A DNA stretch of 64,000 bases, taken from NCBI GenBank assembly GCA_951812925.1, contig OX638369.1, positions 130,599,287-130,663,286 on the forward strand, in the 5' to 3' direction. Source of the DNA: Calliopum simillimum. Its lineage: Eukaryota; Arthropoda; Insecta; Diptera; Lauxaniidae. Under the pieces are notes generated by a model. The model was not told the origin of the DNA. It saw only the letters and a program-made list of their open reading frames with translations, and did not search any database. The translations under genes were made by a program, and so were the position numbers. Positions 13,601-23,724 of the stretch are shown one piece after another (positions within the stretch are counted from its first letter, which is position 1; the number at the start of each line of letters is the position of its first letter).

Positions 13601-14827
13601 TTTTAAAAGCTGAAAATTTTTTTAGGGGTACTTGATTGTATATTAACCAGAAATAATTCAGTCAGTCAACTATATTGTATAACAATCTTTGTCAGCAAGC
13701 TCAACAAAACAAACAAAAATGGTTTTTAAAAGCTGAAAATTTTTTTAGGGGTACTTGATTGTATATTAACCAGAAATAATTCAGTCAGTCAACTATATTG
13801 TAGAACAATCTTTGTCAGCAAGCTCAACAAAACAAACAAAAATGGTTTTTAAAAGCTGAAAATTTTTTTAGGGGTACTTGATTGTATTTTAACCACAAAT
13901 AAATCAGTCAGTCAACTATATTGTAGAACAATCTCCGTCAGCAAGCTCAACAAAACTAAAAACAATGGTTTTTAAAAGCTGAAATTGTTTTTTGTTTTGT
14001 TGAGCTTGCTGACAAAGTTTTTTCTCCAATATAGTTGACTGACTGGATTATTTGTGGTTAATATACAATCAAGTACCCCTAAAAAAAATTTCAGCTTTTA
14101 AAAACCATTGTTTTTTGTTTTGTTGAACTTGCTGACGGAGATTGTACTACATTATAGTTGACTGACTGATTTATTTGTGGTTAATATACAATCAAGTACC
14201 CCTAAAATAAATTTCAGCTTTTAAAAACCATTGTTTTTTGTTTTGTTGAACTTGCTGACGGAGATTGTACTACAATATAGTTGACTGACTGAATTATTTG
14301 TGGTTTATATACAATAAAGTACCCCTAATAAAAATTTCATCTTTTAGAAACCATTTTTTTTAGCCCTAAAAAAATTTTCAGCTTTTAGTAACCATTTTTT
14401 TTGCTTTGTTGAGCTTGCTGACGGAGATTGTTCTACAATATAGCTGACTGACTGATTTATTTGTGGTTAATATACAATAAAGTACCCCTAAAAAAAATTT
14501 CAGCTTTTAGAAATAATTTTGACTTGATTCATTTATTGCACATATATTGGGGCGTGCTGACTAGCCCCGTTCTAACGTTCAACTGACTGACCGACAAAAA
14601 TGTTATTTGTATGCATTATATAACGTGTATAAGAAGTTTCAGCTTTTAGAAATTGATTGCAGAAAAATCGAAATTTTACATGTTTGAGGCCATATAGCAG
14701 CCGCCTGTTCTACAGTTCGCTTGACTGACCGACAGATTATTGATGTACACAATTACTATAACCAACTGTAAAAAATTCAGCTTTTAGAAACGCAAAGTTG
14801 TTTTTAAGCGCTGGCTCTTGGACTATA
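10617..14827. mobile_element. 4.2-kb foldback element with tandem-repeat arms
   Basis: The outer left sequence from about 10626 (AGAGCCAGCGC, then AACTTTGCGTTTCTAAAAGC) recurs inverted, ending near 14818. Arms pair for roughly 830 bp (10626 to about 11350 against 14818 to about 13985), including the diverged GTCGGTCAGTCA units. Between them lies an expanded tandem array present on the left side only. There is no coding frame. The design (long terminal inverted repeats made of short tandem repeats) resembles Drosophila FB foldback elements and the P-superfamily element Galileo, but I cannot assign a family. Weak pairing continues outside (ATAG), so the exact ends and target duplication are unresolved. 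Confidence 0.85.
10950..13985 (+). repeat. 123-bp tandem array with higher-order structure
   Basis: About two dozen units repeat the order GGGGTACTTGATTGTATATT, CAGTCAGTCAACTATATTG, TCAGCAAGCTCAACAAAACA, TTTTTAAAAGCTGAAA. Diagnostic variants recur at fixed distances: an AAAGCTGAACA variant at about 11884 and 12745 (861 bp) and an ACGAGTACTT variant at 12271, 13132 and 13501 (861, then 369 bp). These are 7 and 3 times 123 bp, so multi-unit blocks were duplicated recently. Units at the left edge are more diverged and match the outer right arm. Confidence 0.9.
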
Positions 14828-14877
14828 ACACAGTAACTATGGGTATACCTACCAGTAGTACCTACATATGTATATAT

Positions 14878-15296
14878 GTATGTGACGCGTCGTGACAAAA
14901 TGGACCTTATCTTGTCAGGGTAAAATTTTCAGTAGGATAAGATATGAGTTTAATTAAAAATTTCATGTTTTGGGTTTTAGCACCAAACGCTACCAACATA
15001 TCTCAAGATGAACTGGAGCTGGTTTTAGTTAACATATTAATCGGTAAATAGTGTAAACATTATTTTTTCCCGAACCTTAACGAACTCTAACACGAAAATT
15101 TCCGAAATTTAAATTGAATTATTTTTTTTGAACTACAGAATTCAAATTGACATAACTTCGTTAATTCAAAAATTTTTTTCGCGATTTTTCTGCGTTCTCT
15201 TTAGAATTTTATGCTTTGTCCAATGGTACCAAAAACTCAAATTTGACTTCTGGCAAGATAAGGTCTCTTTTGTCACGACGTGTCACATATTAAGTT
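14878..15296. repeat. MITE-like inverted repeat beside the foldback element
   Basis: The left end near 14880 (ATGTGACGCGTCGTGACAAA, then CTTATCTTGTCA) recurs inverted at about 15253-15294 (CAAGATAAGGTC, then TTTTGTCACGACGTGTCACA). Arms are about 40 bp around a non-coding core of roughly 330 bp. It abuts the right end of the foldback element, and nothing here suggests a gene. Confidence 0.7.
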
Positions 15297-15810
15297 CAAA
15301 ATTGATAAAGTTCTTCTTTTCAGATTTTAAAAAGTAGTTATTCAATTCAATTGCGAAAACTTATGAAACTTTTGTATGCCATTACTGTAACAGTGCTGTT
15401 GCCTTGCGAAAATATTACAAAACGCGAAAAGCTTTGATACAAAAGCTTGCACGGTTACCACAACTGTAGGCATGTCATATCCCAACGGGAAGAAATGAAG
15501 CTGCTTCCAAAAAGAGCGCAACAGAAGCACATCGCTGGTAGCATGCAAAATTGTTCAAACTTTATTTTTATTTATTGCTTATAAAAGTTAATAAATCTAC
15601 CAAAAGTTACAGAAAAAAAGTAATTTTTGTGAAATGGAACTTAAAATTTTAAAAAACTTCCACGGAAGCGTATTTAATATGCTTCCAAATGTGTGCTTCC
15701 ACGGAAGCGTATTTCATGTGCTTCTGAAGACGTGCATCTCCGCTAGGACATGCTGTGTTAAAAAAGATAAGCAGTGAGAACAGCACTGGAAGTAGCTACA
15801 TGCTTTCCTT
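15297..15810. other. Non-genic spacer between repeat elements
   Basis: No gene is recognised. CTTCCACGGAAGCGTATTT occurs twice (about 15658 and 15698), a short direct repeat that is itself partly palindromic (TTCCACGGAA). A CCCAACGGGA motif near 15481 is mirrored near 16992. Confidence 0.4.
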
Positions 15811-16557
15811 CCTAATGTGCACAAAAACGGATGAGGATCCGTTTCGAATCCGTTACGAGTTCATAAAGGTATAAAAAACGTAATCCGCGGTAACGGATCC
15901 ATTTCGAACCCGTAACGTACATCAAAAACGAATTCAAAATGCATAAAAAAAAAACATTTTGAAGCGCTTATTAGCGATCAAAAAAATAAAAATAAAAAGA
16001 AAAATATTATCGATCCGCGTATGGTAGAATTCGAACCCGGGTAATTTTGCAGTGCGGGCCCGTTTTGAATCCGAAACGTATGTAAAAACGAATTCAAAAA
16101 GGATTTGTTTTTAAAAATGTTGATGCTGTATATTTACAGAAAAAAACCGTTTTGATGCGCTTATAGTAATTAAAAAAAATAAAAAGAAAAAAAAGGAAGA
16201 AAAATAAAGGGTAAAAATCCACCTGTGATAGGATTCGAACCTGGGTAAATCCGTTTCGAATCCGTAAATACTTCAAATACGAACTTAAAACGGATTTGCT
16301 TTAATTAATTTTAATGATGATGAAAAATTTTTTTTTTTTTTTTTATTTTATTGCGTATGATTTTTTGTACACTTTTCAAACTCTGTTTGAAGAAATATTT
16401 TTGATTCCAAATGTGAGTATATAATACTTTTTATCAAAAGAAGGGAAGAGAAAGAGCACAGAATACTTATAAAAAAAACAACAGAAATTTGTTTAATCAA
16501 TACAAACTTTAAATTTCACCATCAGATAAGTCTACATCAGATAAGTCAACATCATAT

Positions 16558-16640
16558 CGGTCAATAGCCTAGTTCATTAACGTCTCGTGTATGAAAAGTA
16601 ATACCCCGGGATCCTGGGTTCGCCTCCCGGCCGGGCTGGT
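16558..16640 (+). other. tRNA-like (SINE-head-like) segment, left copy
   Basis: The segment reads AGCCTAG at the 5' side and ends with CTGGGTTCGCCTCCCGG followed by CCGGGCT. CTGGG/CCCGG around a 7-nt TTCGCCT loop makes a convincing T-arm and a box B (GGTTCGCCTCC). AGCCTAG can pair with CCGGGCT at most positions as an acceptor-like stem. The D and anticodon arms do not fold cleanly, so this is not a functional tRNA gene; it may be tRNA-derived. Confidence 0.4.
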
Positions 16641-17420
16641 AATTTTTTTTTTTTTTTATTTTTTTTTTTTTTTAATTAAAAATAAGCGCTTCACCATTTT
16701 TCTTTTTTTTTTATAAGCAGCATTAACATTATTAAAAGCGAATCCGTTTTTAATTCGTTTTTGATGTACGTTGCAGGTTCGAAACGGATCCATAAAAGTA
16801 TAAAAAACGATTCGTTTTTTTTTTTAGGAATCCTTCCCGCAAACGGATCAGTAACGGATACGTAACGGATTCCGTTACGGATAAAAAGTACGAAAATATG
16901 AACCCGTTACGGATCCGAAACGAGTCCGTTTGGCACACTGGGTTGCTTCTATAGAAGCGCATCTGAAGTCGTTTCAATGCGCTTTCGTTTCCCGTTGGGA
17001 TTTATTCAATCATATGTTAGTCAACACGTAATAATGGCCTATTTACATATGTATATAGCAATATAAAATATGAAGTTGGGCTTTAGAATATACTGACTTA
17101 AAAAGAGGTTTTTACCCAGTGTGCCAAACGGACTCGTTTCGGATCCGTAACGGGTTCATATTTTCGTTCTTTTTATCCGTTACGGAATCCGTTACGTATC
17201 CGTTACTGATCCGTTTGCGGGAAGGATTCCTAAAAAAAAAAACGAATCGTTTTTTCTTCTTTTATGGATCCGTTTCGAACCTGTAACGTACATCAAAAAC
17301 GAATTCAAAACGGATTCGCTTTTAATAATGTTAATGCTGCTTATAAAAAAAAAAGAAAACAGGGTGAAGCGCTTATTTTTAATTAAAAAAAAACAAAATA
17401 ACAAAAAAAATAAAAAATTA

Positions 17421-17503
17421 CTAGCCCGGCCGGGAGGCGAACCCAGGATCCCGGGGTATTACTCTTTCATACACGAGACGTTAGACAACTAGGCTATTGA
17501 CCG
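17421..17503 (-). other. tRNA-like (SINE-head-like) segment, right copy
   Basis: This is the inverted partner of the left copy, with the same T-arm, box B and acceptor-like pairing on the minus strand. It differs at a few bases in the D-loop and anticodon-like region (AGTTGTCTAACG against AGTTCATTAACG). Retention of the T-arm in both copies fits a shared tRNA-derived origin. Confidence 0.4.
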
Positions 17504-18440
17504 ATATGATGTTTACTTAACTGATGTAGACTTATTTGATGTTGAGATTTAAAGTTTGTATATTAAACAAATTTCTGTTGTTTTTTTATAAGTATTCAAA
17601 TTTGGAATCAAAAACATTTTTTCAAACAGAGTTTGAAAAGTTTACAAAAAATCATACGCAATAAAATAAAAAGAAAAAAAAAACAAATCAAAAATATTTT
17701 TTTATCATAAAAATTAAATAAAGCAAATCCGTTTTGAGTTCGTATTTGAAGTATTTACGGAATCGAAATGGATTTGCCAAGGTTCGAATCCTACCAGAGG
17801 TGGATTTTTACCCTTTATTTTCTTCCTTTTTTTTCTTTTTATTATTTTTTAATTGCTAATAGGCGCATCAAAACGGTTTTTTTCTGTAAATATACAGCAT
17901 TAACATATTTAAAAGCAAATCCGTTTTGAATTCGTTTTTACATAAGTTTCGGATTCGAAACGGGCCCGCACTGCGGAATTTAATTTTTTTTTATTCGCTA
18001 ATAAGCGCTTCAAAATGTTTTTTTGTTTTATCTAAACAAAGCGTTTTGAATTCGTTTTTGATGTACGTTACGGGTTCGAAATGGATCCGTTACCGCGGAT
18101 TACGTTTTTTATACCTTTATGAACTCGTAATGGATTCGAAACGGATCCTCATCCGTTTTTGTGCACATTGGGTATTTTGAATTTTAAATATACAAATATA
18201 TGTGAATATTTTTATTTTGTTTAAAATTTGGACTCAAATAAATAAGAATTATTAGAAGAACTCTTCCACAAGATTTTTGCATTATTTTCAGGTCATTGCT
18301 TGAATCGGTTGCTGACTGCTATGTGGTAGAATTTGCAGAAAGTTCAATGTGGTAAGTCAACTAATCAAAGTGGTGAATTTACATTGAATCTAATCGATGG
18401 TGTGTTTGTATGCGATGAAAGAAAATTTGAATCTTGGTAG

Positions 18441-18480
18441 GTTTCAGTCGCGCGAACTTACTGCACTGGAAAAGTTGAAG
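18441..18480 (+). promoter_or_regulatory. Candidate Inr-DPE core promoter of the KIAA0513-like gene
   Basis: TTTCAGTCG places an insect-type initiator (TCAGT) with A+1 at 18446. AGTTG at 18473-18477 falls exactly at +28 to +32 and fits the DPE consensus RGWYV. No TATA box stands at -30. It lies about 700 bp upstream of the first coding exon, whose AG acceptor at 19125-19126 implies an upstream untranslated exon. Motif match only. Confidence 0.4.
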
Positions 18481-19129
18481 TTGTTGAGAAATACGAAGAA
18501 TTAAGATTCAAAGAAAAAATATAATAGAATTTCATAAAGGAATACTGCAAGTGCCTTTTGAAACATTGTTAAAGCGATGGAAGATATATCATTCCTTTAT
18601 TAAGTTCTAAAAGATAACAAATAGAAATCTCCTTGGAACCTTTTCCAAATGTGACATAATGTGATACGATGTTCTAGTTGCATCCATATTAAAATTCGTC
18701 CAACATTGGATAAGTGCAATTCCAGCGCGTGTGATAATGTATGTGTGTGTGAACAACACTAACGTATTGCAAAAATCTTTCAAGTACGATCCATGATTTA
18801 ACAAGTTCAAGAGAAATAGTTTTCCAGTACGACGACACCGTAAAAACGAAAAATCGATACCACGAAAGCGACGTCGGGGGGTATCCGCTGTCCGACAATG
18901 CTAGACGAGACATAAGCAGTAAATACTTGCAGCAACCACAACAACAACAACAACACAGTGTCAAAAACGTGTGAATGTGCGCAATTTGAGACCGCAGTGT
19001 AATAAAAAACCCTGAAAGCAAAATTTTCTCCACCCAGTGGGTGGTGGGGAAACAGCTGTAGCCACAACGCACGTTGTCACTTCTTAATAAAAATCAATTT
19101 TTTGTTTATTTTGGAATTGGTTGCAGGCA

Positions 19130-19261
19130 TATGAAGTTCCATCATCAACGCTTTCACCATGGTGGATTTGAATACTTGCCCACCAACTCCTCCTACCGGA
19201 GAAAGCTCCAAGATAAAGAATCTTATGGGACGCACGCCAGGAATTGGAATACTGAAATCTA
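19130..19261 (+). promoter_or_regulatory. Out-of-frame upstream ATG overlapping the main start
   Basis: Four bases into the first coding exon an ATG at about 19132 opens a different frame ([16 protein letters not shown]...) that runs across the main ATG at 19159 and stops near 19261. Such an overlapping upstream frame usually lowers translation of the main product. An alternative first exon might skip it. The main ATG context (CACCATGG) is strong and favours leaky scanning. Confidence 0.4.
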
Positions 19262-22200
19262 AATTTCTGACGGTGCTCGGCAATAGCAATGAGATACTCA
19301 ATGGTATTTCGAATAAGGTGAGTAAAAAAAATCATTAAATTTCTTGCTAAGATTATGATGTTAACATTCAAATGTGTGACAAACAAATACCTACCGCCCC
19401 ACATACTTTGGCATTGCCATGCCATGCTTTTATTTTCATTTAACTTCAATTTGGGTGAAGCATAAGTTTAAGGTCGTTATGCGAATCCGTAAAAAGAAAC
19501 TAAATAAAAATGCCTAAATCATTGTTAAGGCCGATAAGACAACAAATCGTGAAAATCGATGGTTGCAACAAATCATTGGTATAACTTAATTGAATCAGAT
19601 TGGAACTGGAAGTGAAAATTGAGCTCTGAAAATTGACCAATTCTATTTGTACTTTCGCACAAAATGTTGATAGTCGTCAAGAAATAGAAGGGTTTTTTCA
19701 TGGAAATTCGCTTATGAAAAAATATTTTTTTTTATAAATATTGTGACACTCATGACAATATGCTTTTTTATTCTGCAAGAAAATATTTATAATCTCTTTT
19801 GAAAACAGTGAAAATTTTATATTAACGGAGTATTTAATTAAAGTAATACCAACCATTATTACAACGTGACACTCATGAAATGATTCAGTGAAAGAAGCAT
19901 GTTTTTTCTTCTGTCAACGAAGGATATGAATATTATCTCTTATTTTCGCCCGGCATGCGTTGCAATGGCTTTTTTTCATAATTTATGTCAAACTTTGTTT
20001 TTTAGGGGCATGGCACAGCCCATTTTTTTAATGAATGTTATTTGGTTTGATAGCCTTTACATATACGTATGTTTACCAAATGTCATCTTTTTTGTCAAAT
20101 AGTTTCTGAGATAAATCAAATGTTGTTTTTTATGGGATGTTATTTGGCTTCATGCCCTTTATATACAATGTACCAATTGCCATCCTTATGCGTTAAACTG
20201 TTTCTAAGTTTTATTTGGCTTTGTTATTTTTACATATACACCAAATTTCATTTCTATGCGTCAAACAGGTTTCTAGCCTATAAACTCTACTGTAAAAATT
20301 TCATAGATTTTGACCGATGTTCGATTCCATTAAAAATCGAACACGTAGACAAACTTTAGTGTTTATATATATATAAGATCGCCCACATGAGTCTTTGGTC
20401 TTCTTATCAGTAATACCTATTAAGTATTTTCATAGCTCCGTATGTTGTCAATAAAAGGTGTATGTGAAAATTCAGAATTGTGTTTTTTGGACCCTAATAT
20501 GATATGATAAACTTTAAGAGAATGGACGTCCTACAAAGCATAAAGCTCTTTTCCTTGCCCAAGCCTTCCGCGGCTGTGGACGTCTTTTATGGATGACACC
20601 TTTATGGCGGAAAAAAACATTAAAATGTTTTTTTTTCTTTTCAGTTGACTTTGAGTATCAGTTCAAGCGAATCTGAGTACTGCGACGACGATGAAGAGGT
20701 ACCAAATTGTGAGTATGCCTGAACTTTATCGAGTTAAAGGATACAGAATGTTTTTTTCCGTAATTAGTTGATGAGTCGATCGATTACACAAAAATTGATT
20801 TTGAATCCCGACGTGTAAAGGCACGTCGTGCACATGAGGAAATCGTTTCTGGTCGCTTTAGGCATCCAAATTTAGCACCAAGTAAGTGCAAAAGAGTTTA
20901 AAGCTAATCAACTTACTTAAATTGAATACAAATTTAGGACCGCGTTTTCTAACATCCCGTTCACCTATAAACGCTAAAAATGGCACACGTTCTTCATCTG
21001 CATCCTCCTCAACATCAACATCTTCTCGCGGTATGGATACTAATGCCGCTGACCGCAGTAGTACCACACGCTCTAATTCAATTGAATCACGTCACTCCGG
21101 GGGCTATGGGCGTCCAGGAAGAGCTGTTGCCGGTGCACGACGTAGTGATCTAGATATTCAAAAAGATCTTCGCCGTATAAGCGATATTCTTAACGCTGGC
21201 GCACCACAAATAGATGTTCAACCACCTTCAGACAAAGAAAACCATGAACAAAGTAAAGCCGTATGTCGTCAAACGTTGCTCGATACCGCCACGGTAGCCG
21301 CTACGACTTCAGTTAATTCAATACGCATGCCACCGCACAGCAAGACGTCGAACAGCAGCACATTAACCAGCCTGCGTGATGATGTACAAATCAGCCCAAG
21401 TGTGGAGTCTACGGACTGGCGCAATTTTATACGGTCAGAGTCGCAGAACTCAGTGCCTTCGTGGGCTTCATCAATAAGCCTGGACTGTCGTGCTGGTGAG
21501 GAGCCAGTGAAGGAGTTTATGAAAGAGTTCACTGAGGTGATGTTTAGTAACGCGCCTGCAATAGGACTGGACCTAAAATCGGAATTTGGTGAAATGGCAC
21601 GCACAGAAACGGGCCGTCAGTGGTTTACAAGATTTTTGTTGGAGCAGAAGGTGAAATCAACTCGCATCGAAGAGTTGACATTTTACTCATTGGTACAATT
21701 TCTAGCCATTGTCTTATTTGAATGCACTGAATCAGAAGATTACGGACCAGCAGTTGTCATTATGAACCTTTGTTTTAGTTTTTACCACGACAGTAACTAT
21801 ACAACGAATGCAATGTCCCATATTGAGTGTTAATTTTTCTTTCGTCCTTAGTTGATGTGCCTGGTTGTGATCCTTATCGCGAGTACCTTTTTATTTTCAT
21901 GCGACAACAACCAATTTGGCATAACTTACGATACTGGAATGCTGCTTTCTTTGACTTGGTGCAGAACGAGCGCGAGCACCGTTTAGCCATGAAAATTAAA
22001 AGCTTGGAGAGGCGCATTAAGAAGCAGGCGTCCAAGACAGAAGCAACAATTGCTGCAACTGAGAAAACAGTAAAAGAGAATAACGAAGATTCGTCTACGA
22101 GCTCCTCGCATCATAGCAATGCAATGATATCAACAGCATCTCTAACACAACCAATTCCACAGGAAGCGGGAGTGAACGAAATAAAATTGCAAGATGGTAT

Positions 22201-23724
22201 CGTTTTTCGCCAGTTAGGGTAATATTTACATGGAATTCTGCTAAAAACCTGGATAAGAATTTTTTCTGGATATTTACAGTACATTTACGTGCAACATGCA
22301 TGCACTCGGTATTCGGCAGGAACTTTGTTTGGAGTTTTTAAAAAAGCAATCGGCCACCTGGAATCTACCAAAAGGTAAGCATGATCCATATTTAAAATAA
22401 TAGCGTAAATGTTAGCTTTAATTTTAAATGTGGTCAGTTTTTCCAGTTTAAAGGTATTTGAAGTTCAAAAAATTAAATTTAGTTTTTTTTTTTGGATGGA
22501 AATCGTTGTTTTGCTTTTACTATTATGATGAAAATAAAAATTTTTTATCAAACTGAATACTATAAAATTTTGGACCAGGAATACCAAATAACTCAAGACT
22601 AGATAAAACTGACTTAGTGCTTTTCACTTTTATAGTGACGATATGTGCTTGTATATTTGGTTCACTGGAAGAATCTATCCTTAAACCTATTTTTATACCC
22701 TACACCCAGGATATATTCACTTTGTCCTTCCGTTTGTAACGCAGAGAAGGAGGCGTGGCAGCTATAGAAAAGTATATATATATTCTTGATCAGCGTCACC
22801 TCCTGAGTCGATATAATCATGTCCGTCTGTCTGGCTGGCTGGCTGTGCGTGGAAATATTTTTTACGGAAAAGATACGGCAAGATACTTCAATGAAATTTG
22901 GTATGTTGGCTTCGCTGCCAAAGTTAGCTAATGGGATTGAAAATAACGAAATCGGTTAACGGACACTCCTTCCGCCCATACAATAAATATATTCAAAATG
23001 AAACTTTAGAAGTATTTTTCACGACAATGCAAGCAAAATACACATAAATACTAAGAATTATAAGAACAAGCTCTGAGCAAAAACTGTGTGAATTCGGACA
23101 AGAGGGCGTGGTACCTTCCATATAAGCAAAAGCTTCAAAACTTTTTGGAGATAATCGAACTTAATTTTACTCGGACACTAAAAACTATAAATGCACGCTC
23201 TGAGCTTAAACTATACGAACTCGGACAAGAGGGCGTGACTTTTCCCATGTAAACAAAACCCAGTGTGCCAGACGGTTCAAATCAAAATTCCAAAAAAAAA
23301 AAAACGATTCGCTTTTTTTTTGGGAATCTCTCCCGCCAACGGATCAGTAACGGATCCGTAACGGATAAAAAAGCGAAGATATGAATCGTTTGGCACACTG
23401 GGAAAGCTTTAAAACGCTATATTGAAAACGTTTTTTGTGATAATCGAACCAAATTTCAATCAGACATTAAGAACTATAAATGTAAGCTCTGAGCAGAAAC
23501 TAGGTGAACTCAGACAAGAGGGCGTGGCGTTTTCCATATAAGCAAAATTTTCAAAATTCTGCAGTGTAGGGTATTTAATGCCAGGCCAAAAGTTACACCC
23601 TTACTAGTTTTATTTCAAAATAATTAATTTCTTTTTTTCTTCAATAGATAAAATAAAATTAGTAAAAGATAACATTCACCGTATGTACCACGAAACAGAA
23701 CTTTGGGGAGCAAACGCATTATGA
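19159..23724 (+). CDS. KIAA0513-like (SBF2-domain-like) conserved protein, 7 coding exons
   Basis: Exons 19127-19317 (ATG at 19159), 20645-20708, 20768-20881, 20938-21792, 21852-22218, 22280-22374 and 23648-23724 have AG/GT borders and compatible phases, giving 576 codons ending in TGA. The N-terminal half is Ser/Thr/Arg-rich and looks disordered. From about residue 270 the protein matches my recollection of vertebrate KIAA0513: a WRNFIRSES segment, a helical stretch ([45 protein letters not shown]), then [30 protein letters not shown] and [19 protein letters not shown] near the C-terminus. No catalytic motif is visible. KIAA0513 is little characterised and has been linked to cytoskeletal and neuronal roles; the function here is unknown. 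The exon 5-6 junction and the tail inside an intron-rich 3' region support a genuine expressed gene. Gene structure is well supported; the family name is from memory. Confidence 0.8.
20510..20615. repeat. Decayed MITE fragment in an intron
   Basis: GCTGTGGACGTCTTTTATGG followed by ATGACACC matches the right end of the MITE at 41421-41761 (GCGGACGTCTTTTATGGACG). A second 'ggacgtcctacaaa' segment near 20523 may be the other end. It lies in the KIAA0513-like intron 19318-20644, which otherwise holds only unassigned A/T-rich sequence with short 'ttatttggctt' repeats at 20040-20220. Confidence 0.45.
22695..23608 (+). repeat. Dispersed GGGCGTGGC repeat, copy 1
   Basis: It begins ATACCCTACACCCAGG with TATATTCACTTTGTCCTTCC and ends GCAGTGTAGGGTAT with a GGCCAAAAGTTACACCCTTA tail. 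ATACCCTACAC and GTGTAGGGTAT form a short inverted terminal pair. Internally, 'gagggcgtggc' blocks followed by 'ccatataagcaaaa' recur about every 130 bp. The copy fills the last intron of the KIAA0513-like gene and is interrupted by a small MITE. Copies 2 and 3 are at 27799 and 31199. No coding frame is present. Confidence 0.8.
23259..23402. repeat. 144-bp MITE nested in dispersed repeat copy 1
   Basis: The termini CCCAGTGTGCCAGACGG and CGTTTGGCACACTGGG are inverted repeats. Copy 2 of the host repeat reads 'gcaaaagctt' where this site reads 'acaaaa' then the insert then 'aaagctt', so the insertion duplicated AAA. A 3-bp duplication suits PIF/Harbinger-like or CACTA-like elements. The termini equal the inner ends of the pair at 15811-18172. 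Confidence 0.75.

Larger units (their letters stand above)
15811..18172. mobile_element. Head-to-head pair of ~1.1-kb elements forming a giant inverted repeat
   Basis: The left copy (15811-16942) and right copy (17115-18172) are inverted relative to each other around a 172-bp spacer. Each begins and ends with related termini: the inner ends are CCGTTTGGCACACTGGG and its complement, the outer ends are close to AATGTGCACAAAAACGGATG. The interior is rich in GGATCCGTTTCGAA-type blocks and in A/T runs, and includes four segments resembling tRNA T-arms. A small relative with the same termini lies at 23259-23402. No long open frame is present, so these are non-autonomous DNA elements or tRNA-derived composites. 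Confidence 0.75.

Noticed and set aside
10950..13985. Regularly spaced repeats suggesting a CRISPR array
   Set aside because: The whole 123-bp unit repeats, with no unique spacers, inside a eukaryotic genome. It is a tandem satellite-like array.
16021..16250. Functional tRNA genes suggested by GGATTCGAACCTGGG-type sequences
   Set aside because: Only T-arm-like parts are present. No complete cloverleaf can be folded around them.
18689..19072. 127-codon minus-strand frame with a Cys run
   Set aside because: The Cys run comes from an (ACA/CAA)n tract. No family match is apparent, and it lies in the 5' flank of the plus-strand gene.
21269..21604. 111-codon minus-strand frame
   Set aside because: It is antisense to exon 5 of the KIAA0513-like gene.
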